A stretch of DNA of 64,000 nt from Burkholderiales bacterium PBB3 (GTDB lineage Bacteria; Pseudomonadota; Gammaproteobacteria; Burkholderiales; Burkholderiaceae_C): positions 41,665 to 105,664 of the forward strand of contig NKIK01000013.1 of assembly GCA_002256115.1 (NCBI GenBank), given 5' to 3'. Below the pieces are notes generated by a model that was not told the DNA's origin, searched no databases, and saw only the letters and a program-made list of their open reading frames with translations. Positions 43,015 through 53,109 of this stretch are shown piece by piece (positions within the stretch are counted from its first letter, which is position 1; each line of letters starts with the position of its first letter). A program made the translations under genes and the position numbers.

Positions 43015-46000
43015 ATGAATGCACCGTTAGCCCGCGATTTGCCCGCACACGTCCGCAAATCGATAGAAACCGTCACGCTTGACGATAAATACGCACTGGC
43101 CAACGGCCGTGCCTTCATGAGCGGGGTACAAGCGCTGGTGCGCTTACCCATGTTGCAGCGGGTGCGCGATGTGGCTGCCGGGCTGAATACCGCGGGTTTC
43201 ATCAGCGGCTACCGGGGCTCCCCTCTGGGCGGCTACGACCAGGCCTTGGTGGCAGCCCAAAAACACTTGAATGCGAACCACATCGTGTTTCAGCCCGGTG
43301 TGAATGAGGAGTTGGGCGCAACTGCGGTGTGGGGCACGCAGCAGCTCGATTTGTACCCCCAGACCAACAAGTACGACGGCGTTTTTGGCATCTGGTACGG
43401 CAAAGGCCCGGGCGTGGACCGCAGTTGCGATGTGTTCAAGCACGCCAATATGGCCGGTACCGCCAAGCACGGCGGTGTGATTGCGATTGCGGGCGATGAC
43501 CACATCAGTAAAAGCTCTACCGCCGCCCACCAGAGTGACCACATCTTCAAGGCCTGCGGCCTGCCGGTGTTCTTCCCATCTGACGTGCAAGGCATTCTGG
43601 ACATGGGCCTGCATGCGTTGGCGCTGAGCCGTTTTTCCGGGGTGTGGTCGGGCATGAAAACCATCCAGGAGGTGGTGGAGTCCTCGGCCTCGGTGTCGGT
43701 GGACCCGGACCGCGTGAAGATCATCATTCCGGAAGATTTTCAGATGCCGCCCGGCGGCCTGCACATTCGCTGGCCCGATGCGCCACTGGAGCAAGAAGCC
43801 CGCTTGATGGATTACAAGTGGTACGCGGCCCTGGCCTACGTGCGCGCCAACAAGCTCAACTACAACGTCATCGCAACTCCACAAGACCGCTTCGGCATCA
43901 TCGCTAGCGGCAAGGCGTTTAACGATACGCGTCAGGCTCTGATTGATTTGGGCTTGGACGATGCGACCTGCCAACGCGTAGGTATTCGCCTGCACAAGGT
44001 GAATGTGGTGTGGCCGTTAGAGGCCACCATCACCCGCGATTTCGCCCAGGGCTTGCAAGAGATTTTGGTGGTCGAAGAAAAACGCCAAATGATTGAGTAC
44101 CAGATCAAGGAAGAGCTGTACAACTGGCGCGCCGATGTGCGCCCCAATGTGCTGGGCAAGTTTGATGAACCTGAAGGCGGCACGGACGGCGGTGAATGGA
44201 GCCGCCCCAACCCCAGCGACAACTGGCTGCTGCGCGCCAAAGCCGATTTGACACCTGCGATCATTGCCCGTGCGATTGCCAAGCGCCTGAAGAAGCTGCC
44301 CATGCCCGAGGACGTGCTAGTACGCATGGAAACGCGCCTGGCTGTGCTGGACGCCAAGGAGCGCACGGCACTCGAAGTGAAGGGCGAGACCGGCGAGCGC
44401 GCACCTTGGTTTTGCAGCGGCTGCCCCCACAACACCAGCACCCGCGTGCCCGAAGGCTCGCGCGCCGTGGCTGGCATTGGCTGCCACTACATGACGGTCT
44501 GGATGGACCGCAGCACCAGCACCTTCACGCAAATGGGCGGCGAGGGCGTGCCTTGGGTGGGCCAGCAGCCGTTCACCACCGACAAACACATTTTTGCCAA
44601 TTTGGGCGACGGCACCTATTTCCATAGCGGTTTGTTGGCGGTGCGTATGAGCATCGCCTCCGGTGTGAGTATCACCTACAAGGTGCTCTACAACGATGCT
44701 GTGGCCATGACCGGCGGCCAGCGCGTGGGTGAGCGGGCCGAAGGCCACACCGTGTTGCAAATCATGAAGAGCCTCACCTCGGAGGGTGTATCCAAACTGG
44801 TGATCGTCACCGATGAGCCCGAGAAGTACGACGGCGTGGAATTGGAACCAGGCGTTGAGGTCTTTCACCGCGATGAACTCGATCGCATTCAGCGCGAATT
44901 CCGAGAGCTCAAAGGCACCACTGTCATCATTTACGACCAGACCTGCGCGACCGAAAAACGCCGCCGCCGCAAGCGCGGCACCATGGCCGAGCCCGAAAAA
45001 CGCGTGGTCATCAACGAGCTGGTCTGCGAAGGCTGTGGCGATTGCAGCGTGCAATCCAACTGCCTGAGCGTGGAGCCGCTGGAAACCGAATTCGGTCGCA
45101 AGCGCACCATCAACCAGAACAGCTGCAACAAGGACTTCAGTTGCGTCAAAGGGTTTTGCCCCAGCTTTGTGACCGTGGAGGGCGGCCAACTCAAGAAGCC
45201 CGCTAAGGCCAAGAAGGGGCAGCTCAACGCCCTGGGCGAAGTTCCTATGCCAACCCTGCCTCCGGCCGATAGCGCCTGGGGCATTGTGGTGGGCGGCGTT
45301 GGCGGCACGGGTGTTATCACCATCGGCTCGCTGTTGGGGATGGCGGCCCACCTGGAAGGCAAGGGCGTGGTCACCCAAGACGCCGGCGGCCTGGCGCAAA
45401 AGGGAGGCGCTACCTGGTCGCCAATACCCCCGAGGCTATCTACACCACCAAGGTAGACACGGCCAAGGCAGACCTGATCATTGGCTGCGACCCGATCGTG
45501 GCGGCCAATAAATCCACCTTGGCCATGATGCAGCCGGGACGTACTTTTGTCGCGCTGAACACCCACGCCACACCGACCGCGGCGTTCGTTACCCAGCCAG
45601 ACTGGCAGTTCCCGGCCGATACCTGCGAAGGTGCCATCACGGCGGCAGTGGGTAAAGAACACTTGGGCATGTTCGATGCCGAGCAAGTGGCCGTCAAGGC
45701 GTTGGGCGACTCCATCTACACCAACCCCTTGCTGCTGGGCTACGCCTGGCAGTCGGGCCGTGTGCCCCTGTCGCTGGAGGCGCTGACGCGCGCCATGGAA
45801 CTTAACGGCGTGCAGATTGACAACAATAAGGCGGCGTTTGAATGGGGCCGCCGCTGCGCCCATGATCTGGCTGCGGTGCAGGCCCACTTGCAAGTGGGTG
45901 CTGTGGCCAGCCAAGTGATTGAGTTTGCCAAGCGCACCAGCCTAGGCGAGATGGTGAGCCAGCGGGTTAACTTCCTCACGGACTACCAAAACGCGGCCTA

Positions 46001-46565
46001 CGCGGCGCAGTACCAGGCTTTGGTCGATCAGGTCAAGGCGGCCGAAGCGCCTTTGGGCAAAACCACACTGACCGAGGCCGTGGCACGCTACTACTTCAAG
46101 CTCATGGCCTACAAGGATGAGTACGAAGTGGCCCGTCTGCAAACCGACAAGGCCTTTTTGGCACGCATCGGCGCGCAGTTTGAAGGTAACTTCAAATTGC
46201 ACCACCACCTGGCGCCGCCGCTGTTTTCGGGCAAAAACGCCGCCGGTGAACTGAAGAAATCCAAGTTTGGCCCCTGGGTGCGCATGGGCTTCCACGTACT
46301 GGCACCGCTGAAGTTCTTGCGTGGAACGGCATTTGACATCTTTGGCTACACCCACGAACGCCGCGAAGAGCGCAGCCTAGTGCGCGAGTACCGTGCCGCC
46401 ATCGAAGGCATGCTGCCCAAGCTCACGGCCGACAACCGCGACGCGGCAGTGGCGTTTGCCAAAGTGCCAGAGCAAATTCGCGGTTACGGCCACGTGAAGG
46501 CGCGCCATTTACTGTCGGCTCGGCAGCTTTGGGAAGCCGCTTTGCAGAAGTTCCACCAGGCTTAA
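43015..46565 (+). pseudogene. Indolepyruvate ferredoxin oxidoreductase, frameshifted
   Basis: This is a fused oxidoreductase that oxidatively decarboxylates aryl-pyruvates (or related 2-oxoacids) to acyl-CoA with thiamine diphosphate and Fe-S clusters. The first frame runs 43015-45456 and contains GYRGSPLGGYDQ, FCSGCPHNTST, the TPP motif GDGTYFHSG and the 4Fe-4S motif CEGCGDCSVQSNC, ending after GGATWS. The second frame picks up at about 45423 with ANTPEAIYTTKVDTAKADLIIGCDP and runs to 46565, carrying the gamma and C-terminal domains. The whole span is not a multiple of three. A few residues usually found between GGATWS and AN are missing, so a small deletion is likelier than a lone base error. 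All other motifs are intact, suggesting recent damage or an assembly flaw. Confidence 0.85.
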
Positions 46566-46599
46566 ACCCAGAGCGCCTAGGGACAAGCCCTAGGTGGGG

Positions 46600-46627
46600 T
46601 TGATAAAGCCCTCTCCCCTTACAATAT
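46600..46627 (+). promoter_or_regulatory. Candidate sigma-70 promoter of yajC-secD-secF
   Basis: TTGATA at 46600-46605 and CAATAT at 46622-46627 are spaced 16 bases apart and lie upstream of the yajC leader. TATAAG one step further right is an alternative -10. Visual match only. Confidence 0.4.
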
Positions 46628-46645
46628 AAGGTTGCTCGTTCTGTC

Positions 46646-46672
46646 CTTCGGCTGCCTTTTTGGCGGCCGAAG
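46646..46672 (+). promoter_or_regulatory. Leader hairpin before yajC
   Basis: CTTCGGCTGCC and GGCGGCCGAAG can pair over 11 bases (one G-U) around a five-base T-rich loop. It lies between the candidate promoter and the yajC ribosome site (GGAG at 46705-46708) and is not followed by a T run, so it is more likely an RNA leader structure than a terminator. Confidence 0.5.
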
Positions 46673-46715
46673 TCGCGGCTTGTGTGCCTTATCCCTTGTT
46701 TTGTGGAGTTTGCCC

Positions 46716-47048
46716 GTGTTTATTTCTTCCGCCTTTGCCCAAACCGCCCCGGCTGCTGCTGCTGGTGGCGATATAGCCTCCTCTCTGCCGCAGCTGGCTA
46801 TTTTCGGGATCATGTTTGTCGTGATGTATTTCGTCATGATCCGCCCCCAGATGAAAAAGCAAAAAGAACACCGCTCCATGATCGATGCCTTGGCCAAAGG
46901 TGATGAAGTGGTAACCGCCGGTGGCGTACTGGGTACCGTGAGCAAGATTGGCGACAACTACGTTGGCCTGGAAATCGCCCAAGGCGTTGAAGTGCAAATT
47001 CAACGTAGCGCTGTCGTTCAGGTCCTGCCCAAAGGCTCCCTGAAGTAA
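46716..47048 (+). CDS. yajC: Preprotein translocase subunit YajC
   Basis: This 110-residue inner-membrane partner of SecD and SecF assists SecYEG translocation. One membrane helix (LAIFGIMFVVMYFVMIRPQMKKQ) is followed by the conserved KGDEVVTAGGVLGTVSKIGDNYVGLEIAQGVEVQIQRSAV. The start is the GTG at 46716 with GGAG seven bases upstream, giving the usual length. The frame is open to 46632, but that extension has no ribosome site. tgt, often upstream in other bacteria, is absent here. Confidence 0.93.
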   Translation: MFISSAFAQTAPAAAAGGDIASSLPQLAIFGIMFVVMYFVMIRPQMKKQKEHRSMIDALAKGDEVVTAGGVLGTVSKIGDNYVGLEIAQGVEVQIQRSAVVQVLPKGSLK

Positions 47049-47090
47049 TCCCGGCCCGCAGCCAGTTCAACCACGAAGCGAAGCGCGAAC

Positions 47091-48965
47091 ATGAATCGTT
47101 ACCCCATTTGGAAATATGTGATCCTAGTGATCGCGCTGGTTGTTGCCGGGCTCTTTGCCTTGCCCAACTTTTTTGGATCGTCGCCTGTCGTACAGGTGTC
47201 GGCGGCTCGCTCGTCAGTCAAATTGGATGCGGCCACTGCTGCCAAGGTAGAGCAAGCCCTGCAGTCCGCAGCGCTGCCGACAGATGGAGTTGCGTTCGAA
47301 GGCGCCTCCATCAAGGCACGCTTCGCAACCACCGAAGTACAGATCAAGGCCAAAGACGCGATCCAGAAAGCCTTGAACCCCGAGGCGGCTGATGCTGGCT
47401 ATGTCGTGGCATTGAATCTGCTGTCGCGCTCACCGGAGTGGCTCAAGGCCTTGGGTGCATTCCCCATGTACCTGGGCTTGGATTTGCGTGGTGGTGTGCA
47501 CTTCATGCTGCAAGTGGACATGCCTGCAGCCTTGTCTAAAAAGGCGGAGTCGTTGACTGGTGACCTCCGCGTGGTCTTGCGTGAAAAAACCATTCGCCAC
47601 AGCGGTATCGCTCGCAATGGTCAGTCTATTGAGATACGGTTCCGCGATGCCGCTGAATTGGAAAAAGCCAAACGTGTCCTGCAAGATCAGTTTGCTGATT
47701 TGGATGCAGTGGAATCCGCTGAGGGCGGTGATTTCAAACTGGTCGCATCCATCAAGCCAGCCGCCGCGCGTGCGGTGCAAGAGCAGGCCGTCAAGCAAAA
47801 CATTACCACCTTGCACAACCGCATCAATGAACTGGGTGTGGCCGAGCCCGTCATTCAGCAGCAGGGCTTAGACCGTATTGTTGTTCAACTGCCTGGTATC
47901 CAGGATGTGGCGGGTGCCAAAGCGCTCATCGGGCGCACTGCCACCTTGGAAATTCGTATGGTGGACGAGAGCACAGAGGGTCGCGCCGCTGCGAATGGCG
48001 GCGCTGCAGTACCGTTTGGCTCAGAGCGGTTTTTGGAGCGAGACGGCAAGCCAGTGATCGTGAAAAAGCAGGTTTTGGTGACCGGTGACCGGTTGAATGG
48101 CGCGAAGTCGACCTTCGATCAAAATCAAAAGCCTGCGGTGAGCGTTGATCTGGACAGCGTGGGCGGGCGGGTCATGCGTGATACGACGCGCGACAACGTT
48201 GGCAAGTTGATGGCCATCATTTTGCTGGAGCGTGGCAAAGGCGAAGCGATCTCAGTTGCACGAATCCAGGGTGAATTCGGCAATAGCTTTCAAATCACAG
48301 GTAACTTCACATCAGAAGAAACCAATAGCTTGTCATTGTTGCTTCGGGCAGGCGCACTCGCCGCGCCCATGGAAATTATTGAAGAGCGAACCATTGGTCC
48401 TAGCCTGGGCGCTGAGAATATTGCCAAGGGTTTCAATAGCGTCGCTTGGGGCTTCGCTGCGGTAGCGGTCTTTATGTGCGTTTACTACATGCTGTTTGGT
48501 GTGATTTCCAGCATTGCACTGGCCTTCAATTTGCTGCTGTTGGTGGCGGTCTTGTCGATGTTGCAAGCCACGCTGACCTTGCCGGGTATGGCGGCCATGG
48601 CCTTGGTGCTGGGGATGGCGATTGATGCGAACGTGCTGATCAATGAGCGCGTGCGAGAAGAGTTGCGCAATGGTGCGTCACCCCAAGCTGCCATCCACGC
48701 GGGTTATGACCGCGCCTGGGCGACCATCATTGATTCCAATGTGACGACGTTGATCGCGGGCTTGGCTTTGCTGGCTTTTGGTTCAGGCCCAGTGCGTGGA
48801 TTTGCGGTCGTGCATTGCCTTGGAATTTTGACCAGCATGTTTTCTGGCGTTTTCTTCTCACGCGGCGTGGTAAATTTGTGGTACGGTCGACAGAAGAAAC
48901 TCAAAACAGTGTCTATAGGGACGGTTTGGCGTCCTGATTCTGGCAATCAGGTCACGGCAAACTAA
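47091..48965 (+). CDS. secD: Protein translocase subunit SecD
   Basis: This 624-residue RND-type membrane protein uses the proton gradient to pull exported proteins across the inner membrane. An N-terminal helix, a large periplasmic P1 domain containing LGLDLRGGVHFML, and five C-terminal helices with MAALVLGMAIDANVLINERVREELR are present and complete. It lies 42 bases after yajC and 11 before secF, forming the standard operon. Confidence 0.97.
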   Translation: MNRYPIWKYVILVIALVVAGLFALPNFFGSSPVVQVSAARSSVKLDAATAAKVEQALQSAALPTDGVAFEGASIKARFATTEVQIKAKDAIQKALNPEAADAGYVVALNLLSRSPEWLKALGAFPMYLGLDLRGGVHFMLQVDMPAALSKKAESLTGDLRVVLREKTIRHSGIARNGQSIEIRFRDAAELEKAKRVLQDQFADLDAVESAEGGDFKLVASIKPAAARAVQEQAVKQNITTLHNRINELGVAEPVIQQQGLDRIVVQLPGIQDVAGAKALIGRTATLEIRMVDESTEGRAAANGGAAVPFGSERFLERDGKPVIVKKQVLVTGDRLNGAKSTFDQNQKPAVSVDLDSVGGRVMRDTTRDNVGKLMAIILLERGKGEAISVARIQGEFGNSFQITGNFTSEETNSLSLLLRAGALAAPMEIIEERTIGPSLGAENIAKGFNSVAWGFAAVAVFMCVYYMLFGVISSIALAFNLLLLVAVLSMLQATLTLPGMAAMALVLGMAIDANVLINERVREELRNGASPQAAIHAGYDRAWATIIDSNVTTLIAGLALLAFGSGPVRGFAVVHCLGILTSMFSGVFFSRGVVNLWYGRQKKLKTVSIGTVWRPDSGNQVTAN

Positions 48966-48976
48966 AGGGAACAGGC

Positions 48977-49933
48977 ATGGAATTTTTCAAAATACGCCGC
49001 GACATTCCCTTCATGCGGAATGCGCTGCTTTTCAATATCGTCTCGTTCGTCACTTTCGTGGCGGCGGTCTTCTTCCTTTTCTCACGCGGTTTGCATTTGT
49101 CGGTGGAGTTCACGGGCGGCACGCTCATGGAAGTGAGTTACTCCCAACCCGCTGACCTGAATCTGGTGCGCAACCAAGTGGCAGCCTTGGGGCTTGAAGA
49201 CGTGCAAGTGCAGCACTTCGGCTCGGCCCAAGATGTTCTCATTCGCATGCCTCCGGTTAAAAAAGGCAGTACGACCGATCAGCAAAGCGAACGGGTTATG
49301 ACCGCTCTGAAAGCGGGAGATGCCTCTGCAACCTTGAAGCGCAGCGAAGTGGTGGGTGCACAGGTGGGGGATGAGCTGGTTATTGACGGCCTCAAGGCCC
49401 TGGCTTTTGTAGTGATTGGCATCATGGTGTACTTGGCCATTCGCTTTGAGTGGAAGTTTGCCGTAGCGGCCATCATTGCCAACTTGCACGATGTGATCAT
49501 CATCCTGGGGTTTTTTGCCTTCTTCGGGTGGGAGTTTTCCTTACCGGTGCTGGCTGCCGTGTTGGCCGTATTGGGCTATTCGGTCAACGAGTCGGTGGTT
49601 ATTTTTGATCGGATTCGGGAAAACTTCCGCCGTTACCGCAAGATGAATACGGAGGAGATCATCGACAACGCGATCACCTCTACGATCAGCCGTACGATCA
49701 TTACGCATGGCGCGACCCAGATGATGGTTTTGTCCATGCTGCTGTTCGGTGGCGCGACGCTGCATTATTTTGCACTGGCGTTAACGATCGGAATTCTGTT
49801 TGGTATCTACTCCTCTGTGTTTGTGGCTGCCGCCATAGCGATGTGGCTGGGTATTCAACGCGAAGACCTGATCAAAGGCGCAGTCAAAAAAGACGAAGAT
49901 CCCAATGACCCCAATGCGGGTGCTGCAGTTTAA
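48977..49933 (+). CDS. secF: Protein translocase subunit SecF
   Basis: This 318-residue partner of SecD has six predicted membrane helices. The family motif VEFTGGTLMEVSYSQP follows the first helix, and GYSVNESVVIFDRIRENFRRYR lies in the conserved channel region. GGGAAC precedes the start. It is followed 17 bases later by the DUF1631 gene, so that gene may be co-transcribed. Confidence 0.97.
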   Translation: MEFFKIRRDIPFMRNALLFNIVSFVTFVAAVFFLFSRGLHLSVEFTGGTLMEVSYSQPADLNLVRNQVAALGLEDVQVQHFGSAQDVLIRMPPVKKGSTTDQQSERVMTALKAGDASATLKRSEVVGAQVGDELVIDGLKALAFVVIGIMVYLAIRFEWKFAVAAIIANLHDVIIILGFFAFFGWEFSLPVLAAVLAVLGYSVNESVVIFDRIRENFRRYRKMNTEEIIDNAITSTISRTIITHGATQMMVLSMLLFGGATLHYFALALTIGILFGIYSSVFVAAAIAMWLGIQREDLIKGAVKKDEDPNDPNAGAAV

Positions 49934-49950
49934 AGGTACGCTTACGGCAT

Positions 49951-52515
49951 ATGGCGACGCCTCCTCCCACCAACCCTAGGTTGAAATTTACCCGCGCGCT
50001 GCGTGAGCGGTTTTTGGCGGAAGCCGCAAAGGCCATGGTTGAGATCGGCTCGGCGGTGGAGTCCCAGTTGACGACGCTAATGGATGAGCCCGCGAGTGCG
50101 CGCGATAGTCAGAGTCGTCGTGACATATGGATGGCCTATAAAAAGTGCCGCCCGGTATGGCTAGATGGCTGCATGACTGCGTGGCGTGAGTGCCTCGACC
50201 CACCTGCGCGCGGTAAGGGTACAAAATCCCCATCCAAAGACTCGATGGACACCTTGGAGCTGGTGGGGACGGAGGTAGTAGAAAACAAAATACTCGCTTC
50301 GCGCATGGTGCTTGCCGTTGCCGAAAAAGTTCATGGACAACTAGAAGATTTGCGCATACGCATTCAATACCTTGAAGGTATTGATGAGCTGGATGGGGGC
50401 GACCTGTTCCGCCCAGAAGTACTGGTGCATTTGTTGATCGAGCAGTGGGCCAAGTCGGGCATGCCTGGCGAATCTTGGCCCATGGTGAGCGATGTGGTTC
50501 AGAAACTCCTCATCGAGCGCTTGAAGGCGGCCTATGCGGATGCCAACGATGTGATGGTGAAGAAGGGTGTCATGCCCACGATCGAACTGAAAGACCGCGT
50601 TAAGGCACCTGCGCGCAGGCCACCTTCACGTGCGCCAGCGCCAGCAGCGCAGCAACCGGCTCCCACTAATAACAACGAACCACCGCCTGGTACGGAGGCA
50701 AACCCCAGTGGTTACGCGGCCCCTGCCTATCCCCAAGGCAATTATCCAGCCCAAGGGGGCGCGGCTTACCCAGATTCAACGGCCGCTTCGGACGAGTCTG
50801 GCGGCAACGGTGCGCGGCGCGAGTCTGCCGGTTTTTTTGCTGGCCGTTTGGGGTGGGGGCGTCCGGCGCAGGAGCAAGATAGCCATGGAGCCGCTTCTGG
50901 GCCACATTCTTCGGGCGGTACACCGTTCTGGAAGCAAAGTGCCGGCGGGCAAAGCCGTCCAGGTCAAGCGTATGGTGGGCATGACGAAACCCGCATGATG
51001 ACCTCCAACACACCGCTGGCAAGGGCAAGAAGTCGTGCACAAGGGGTGATTGGGCAAATCCGGCGCTTGTTTGTCAGCCATGGTGGTGGTGACTTTGTAG
51101 GCACTGCCCACCAGCATCCCAGAACTGCGGCGCTGGCCGCAGCGATAGCACCTCCACAGGCGGGCCAGATGGCTTCGTACGCGGTGGGTGGCACGATGTA
51201 CGAGGATTACAGCCCTGCGGGTGTTGCCCGCGTGGCGGGTGATTTGCGTGACAAGTCCAATGAGCTAAAAAAGAAGGCAGAGACCAAAGGCGAAAAGGCA
51301 ACGATTGAAATCGTCGCTTTGATGTTTCAGGCGATTTTGGCCGAAGAAAGAATTCCCCCTGGTATTCGCGTTTGGTTTGCCCGATTGCAAATGCCGGTGC
51401 TTCGGCTGGCATTGGAAGACCCAGAGTTTTTCGGAACAACGACCCACCCGGCGCGCTTATTGATAGACCGCATGGGCTCCTGCGTGATGGGATTTGATGC
51501 TGCAGGCGTGCAGGGCAATGCGATGGAGTTGGAGATCAAGCGCATTGTTCAGGTGATTGAGCAGTATCCCGAAACCGGTAAGAAGGTCTATCAGATCGTT
51601 TACGACGAATTTCAAAAGTTTTTGTCCAAGTACCTAACGGAGCAAGGCAGCAACCAAAAGGTGGTGAGCGTCGCGCAGCAAGTGGAGCAAAAGGAAACAT
51701 TGGCGATCCAATACACCATTGAGATGCGCAATATGCTCAAAGATATGCCGGTACGGGATGAAATCCGAGATTACCTCTTCAAGGTGTGGGCGGAGGTATT
51801 GGCCGTGGCTGCTGTGCGCAAGGGGCCGCAGCATGCGGATACTTTGACATTGAAGAAGTCTGCCACTGATCTGGTGTGGGCTGCCAGCGCCAAGCCCAAC
51901 CGGGCTGACCGCGCCAAGGTGATTCAGGAGCTTCCCAATCTATTGCTGCGCTTGCGTTCCGGTATGACCCTGCTGGCTTTGCCACCGTCAGAGCAAGAGG
52001 CGCATATTAAACGGGTGAGTGACACCTTGGCCGATGCTTTCCTGTCAAAAACACAGGCTATCCCCCAAGAGAAGATCGACGCCATGGCGCAGCGATTGGG
52101 CAATCTTGAAGACTTTGTTAGTGAAGATGGTCTGGGCGATTTGCCGCTGGACTCCGAAAGCATAGAAATGATGCTTGGAATTGATGCCTCCGCGATAGAG
52201 GTGGTGGCTAACGGAGGGTCCAAACCCACTGCGGCCATGCTGGCATGGGCGCAAGAGCTTCAGGTGGGGTCCTGGTTTACGCTAGACCACAACAAGCAGA
52301 TCAATCATGTGCAGTTCTCTTGGCGCAGTGACCGCAAGCACTTGAACCTCTTTGCAGCGTCTTCCGGCAAAAGTTTCCTCATTCAAGCGGGACGTTTGGC
52401 TGCGTACCTGCAAGCTGGTTTGCTGCTGCCCCAAGAGGAAGAAGGCCTTACCGTGCGCGCGACACGTGATGCCTTGACAAAACTGGAAGCCAACCCAGAA
52501 CGGATACTGGCTTAA
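49951..52515 (+). CDS. DUF1631 family protein
   Basis: This 854-residue cytoplasmic protein matches DUF1631, sometimes wrongly labelled thymidine phosphorylase. Two helical regions (about residues 1-215 and 400-700) flank a low-complexity, Pro/Gly/Ala-rich linker of about 110 residues (about 220-330). The C-terminus (QVGSWFTLDHNKQINHVQFSWRSDRKHLNLFAASSGKSFLIQAGRLAAYL) resembles a PilZ-like beta domain, which in other proteins binds cyclic-di-GMP; I see no clear RxxxR motif. Function is unknown. It sits 17 bases after secF. Confidence 0.85.
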   Translation: MATPPPTNPRLKFTRALRERFLAEAAKAMVEIGSAVESQLTTLMDEPASARDSQSRRDIWMAYKKCRPVWLDGCMTAWRECLDPPARGKGTKSPSKDSMDTLELVGTEVVENKILASRMVLAVAEKVHGQLEDLRIRIQYLEGIDELDGGDLFRPEVLVHLLIEQWAKSGMPGESWPMVSDVVQKLLIERLKAAYADANDVMVKKGVMPTIELKDRVKAPARRPPSRAPAPAAQQPAPTNNNEPPPGTEANPSGYAAPAYPQGNYPAQGGAAYPDSTAASDESGGNGARRESAGFFAGRLGWGRPAQEQDSHGAASGPHSSGGTPFWKQSAGGQSRPGQAYGGHDETRMMTSNTPLARARSRAQGVIGQIRRLFVSHGGGDFVGTAHQHPRTAALAAAIAPPQAGQMASYAVGGTMYEDYSPAGVARVAGDLRDKSNELKKKAETKGEKATIEIVALMFQAILAEERIPPGIRVWFARLQMPVLRLALEDPEFFGTTTHPARLLIDRMGSCVMGFDAAGVQGNAMELEIKRIVQVIEQYPETGKKVYQIVYDEFQKFLSKYLTEQGSNQKVVSVAQQVEQKETLAIQYTIEMRNMLKDMPVRDEIRDYLFKVWAEVLAVAAVRKGPQHADTLTLKKSATDLVWAASAKPNRADRAKVIQELPNLLLRLRSGMTLLALPPSEQEAHIKRVSDTLADAFLSKTQAIPQEKIDAMAQRLGNLEDFVSEDGLGDLPLDSESIEMMLGIDASAIEVVANGGSKPTAAMLAWAQELQVGSWFTLDHNKQINHVQFSWRSDRKHLNLFAASSGKSFLIQAGRLAAYLQAGLLLPQEEEGLTVRATRDALTKLEANPERILA

Positions 52516-52530
52516 CCCACTGCCGTAGGC

Positions 52531-53028
52531 TTAGTGCGCGAGACGATCCTCGCAGTCGTCGCATAGCTCATCCAACACAAGCTCGCCGGGCTCCAACCCA
52601 AAACTCCAGAAAACCATCAACACGATGGTTTTCAGGTCATCGAGTTCGATTGAACCGCCGGGTGCAGCCAGCGCACGGTCAATGACGACCTCTCGCATGG
52701 GTGCAGAGAGCACACCAGCAGACTCCAGGAATGACAAATACCCCAAACACTGAGAGCCCAATTGCCTTTGCTCGAACACGGAGTAGATGCGTGTGCTGGT
52801 TGGCTGCGGCTCGCGCAGCCAAGGCTCATGCGCCACCTTAGGAGCGTCACCCGCAAAACCTTGCGATCCCCTGGCAGCAGTGTTCAGGCCATTGAGCCAG
52901 GTGACTGCGTCACCAATCTCGTCGGGCTCAAAACCCACTGCATTCAGCTTGCGCTTCAAATGCGCAGCTTCAGGGTAGCTCTCGCCAGCGTAATAATTTT
53001 CGTAAACGAAGACAAGCACTTCAAACAT
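52531..53028 (-). CDS. smg: Smg family protein (DUF494)
   Basis: This 165-residue protein matches Smg/DUF494: MFEVLVFVYENYYAGESYPEAAHLKRKLNAVGFEPDEI at the N-terminus and DDLKTIVLMVFWSFG followed by LDELCDD at the C-terminus. The role is not established; the gene regularly lies beside dprA and def-fmt, as here. It is transcribed in the same direction as dprA, 81 bases beyond its end. Confidence 0.93.
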   Translation of the reverse strand: MFEVLVFVYENYYAGESYPEAAHLKRKLNAVGFEPDEIGDAVTWLNGLNTAARGSQGFAGDAPKVAHEPWLREPQPTSTRIYSVFEQRQLGSQCLGYLSFLESAGVLSAPMREVVIDRALAAPGGSIELDDLKTIVLMVFWSFGLEPGELVLDELCDDCEDRLAH

Positions 53029-53109
53029 GGAAGCAATATAGCGCAGAAAAACCGGGCGATAAAAACCGCTTGGACTTCCCCCGCTTTTCTGCGGTTTGCG
53101 CGAATACCC

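Noticed and set aside
44317..45399. 360-codon frame antisense to the indolepyruvate oxidoreductase
   Set aside because: No domain, mirrors a conserved coding region.
46576..46594. Hairpin CCTAGGG-ACAAG-CCCTAGG after the oxidoreductase gene as a terminator
   Set aside because: The stem is perfect but only seven bases and no T run follows, so it is not called as an intrinsic terminator.
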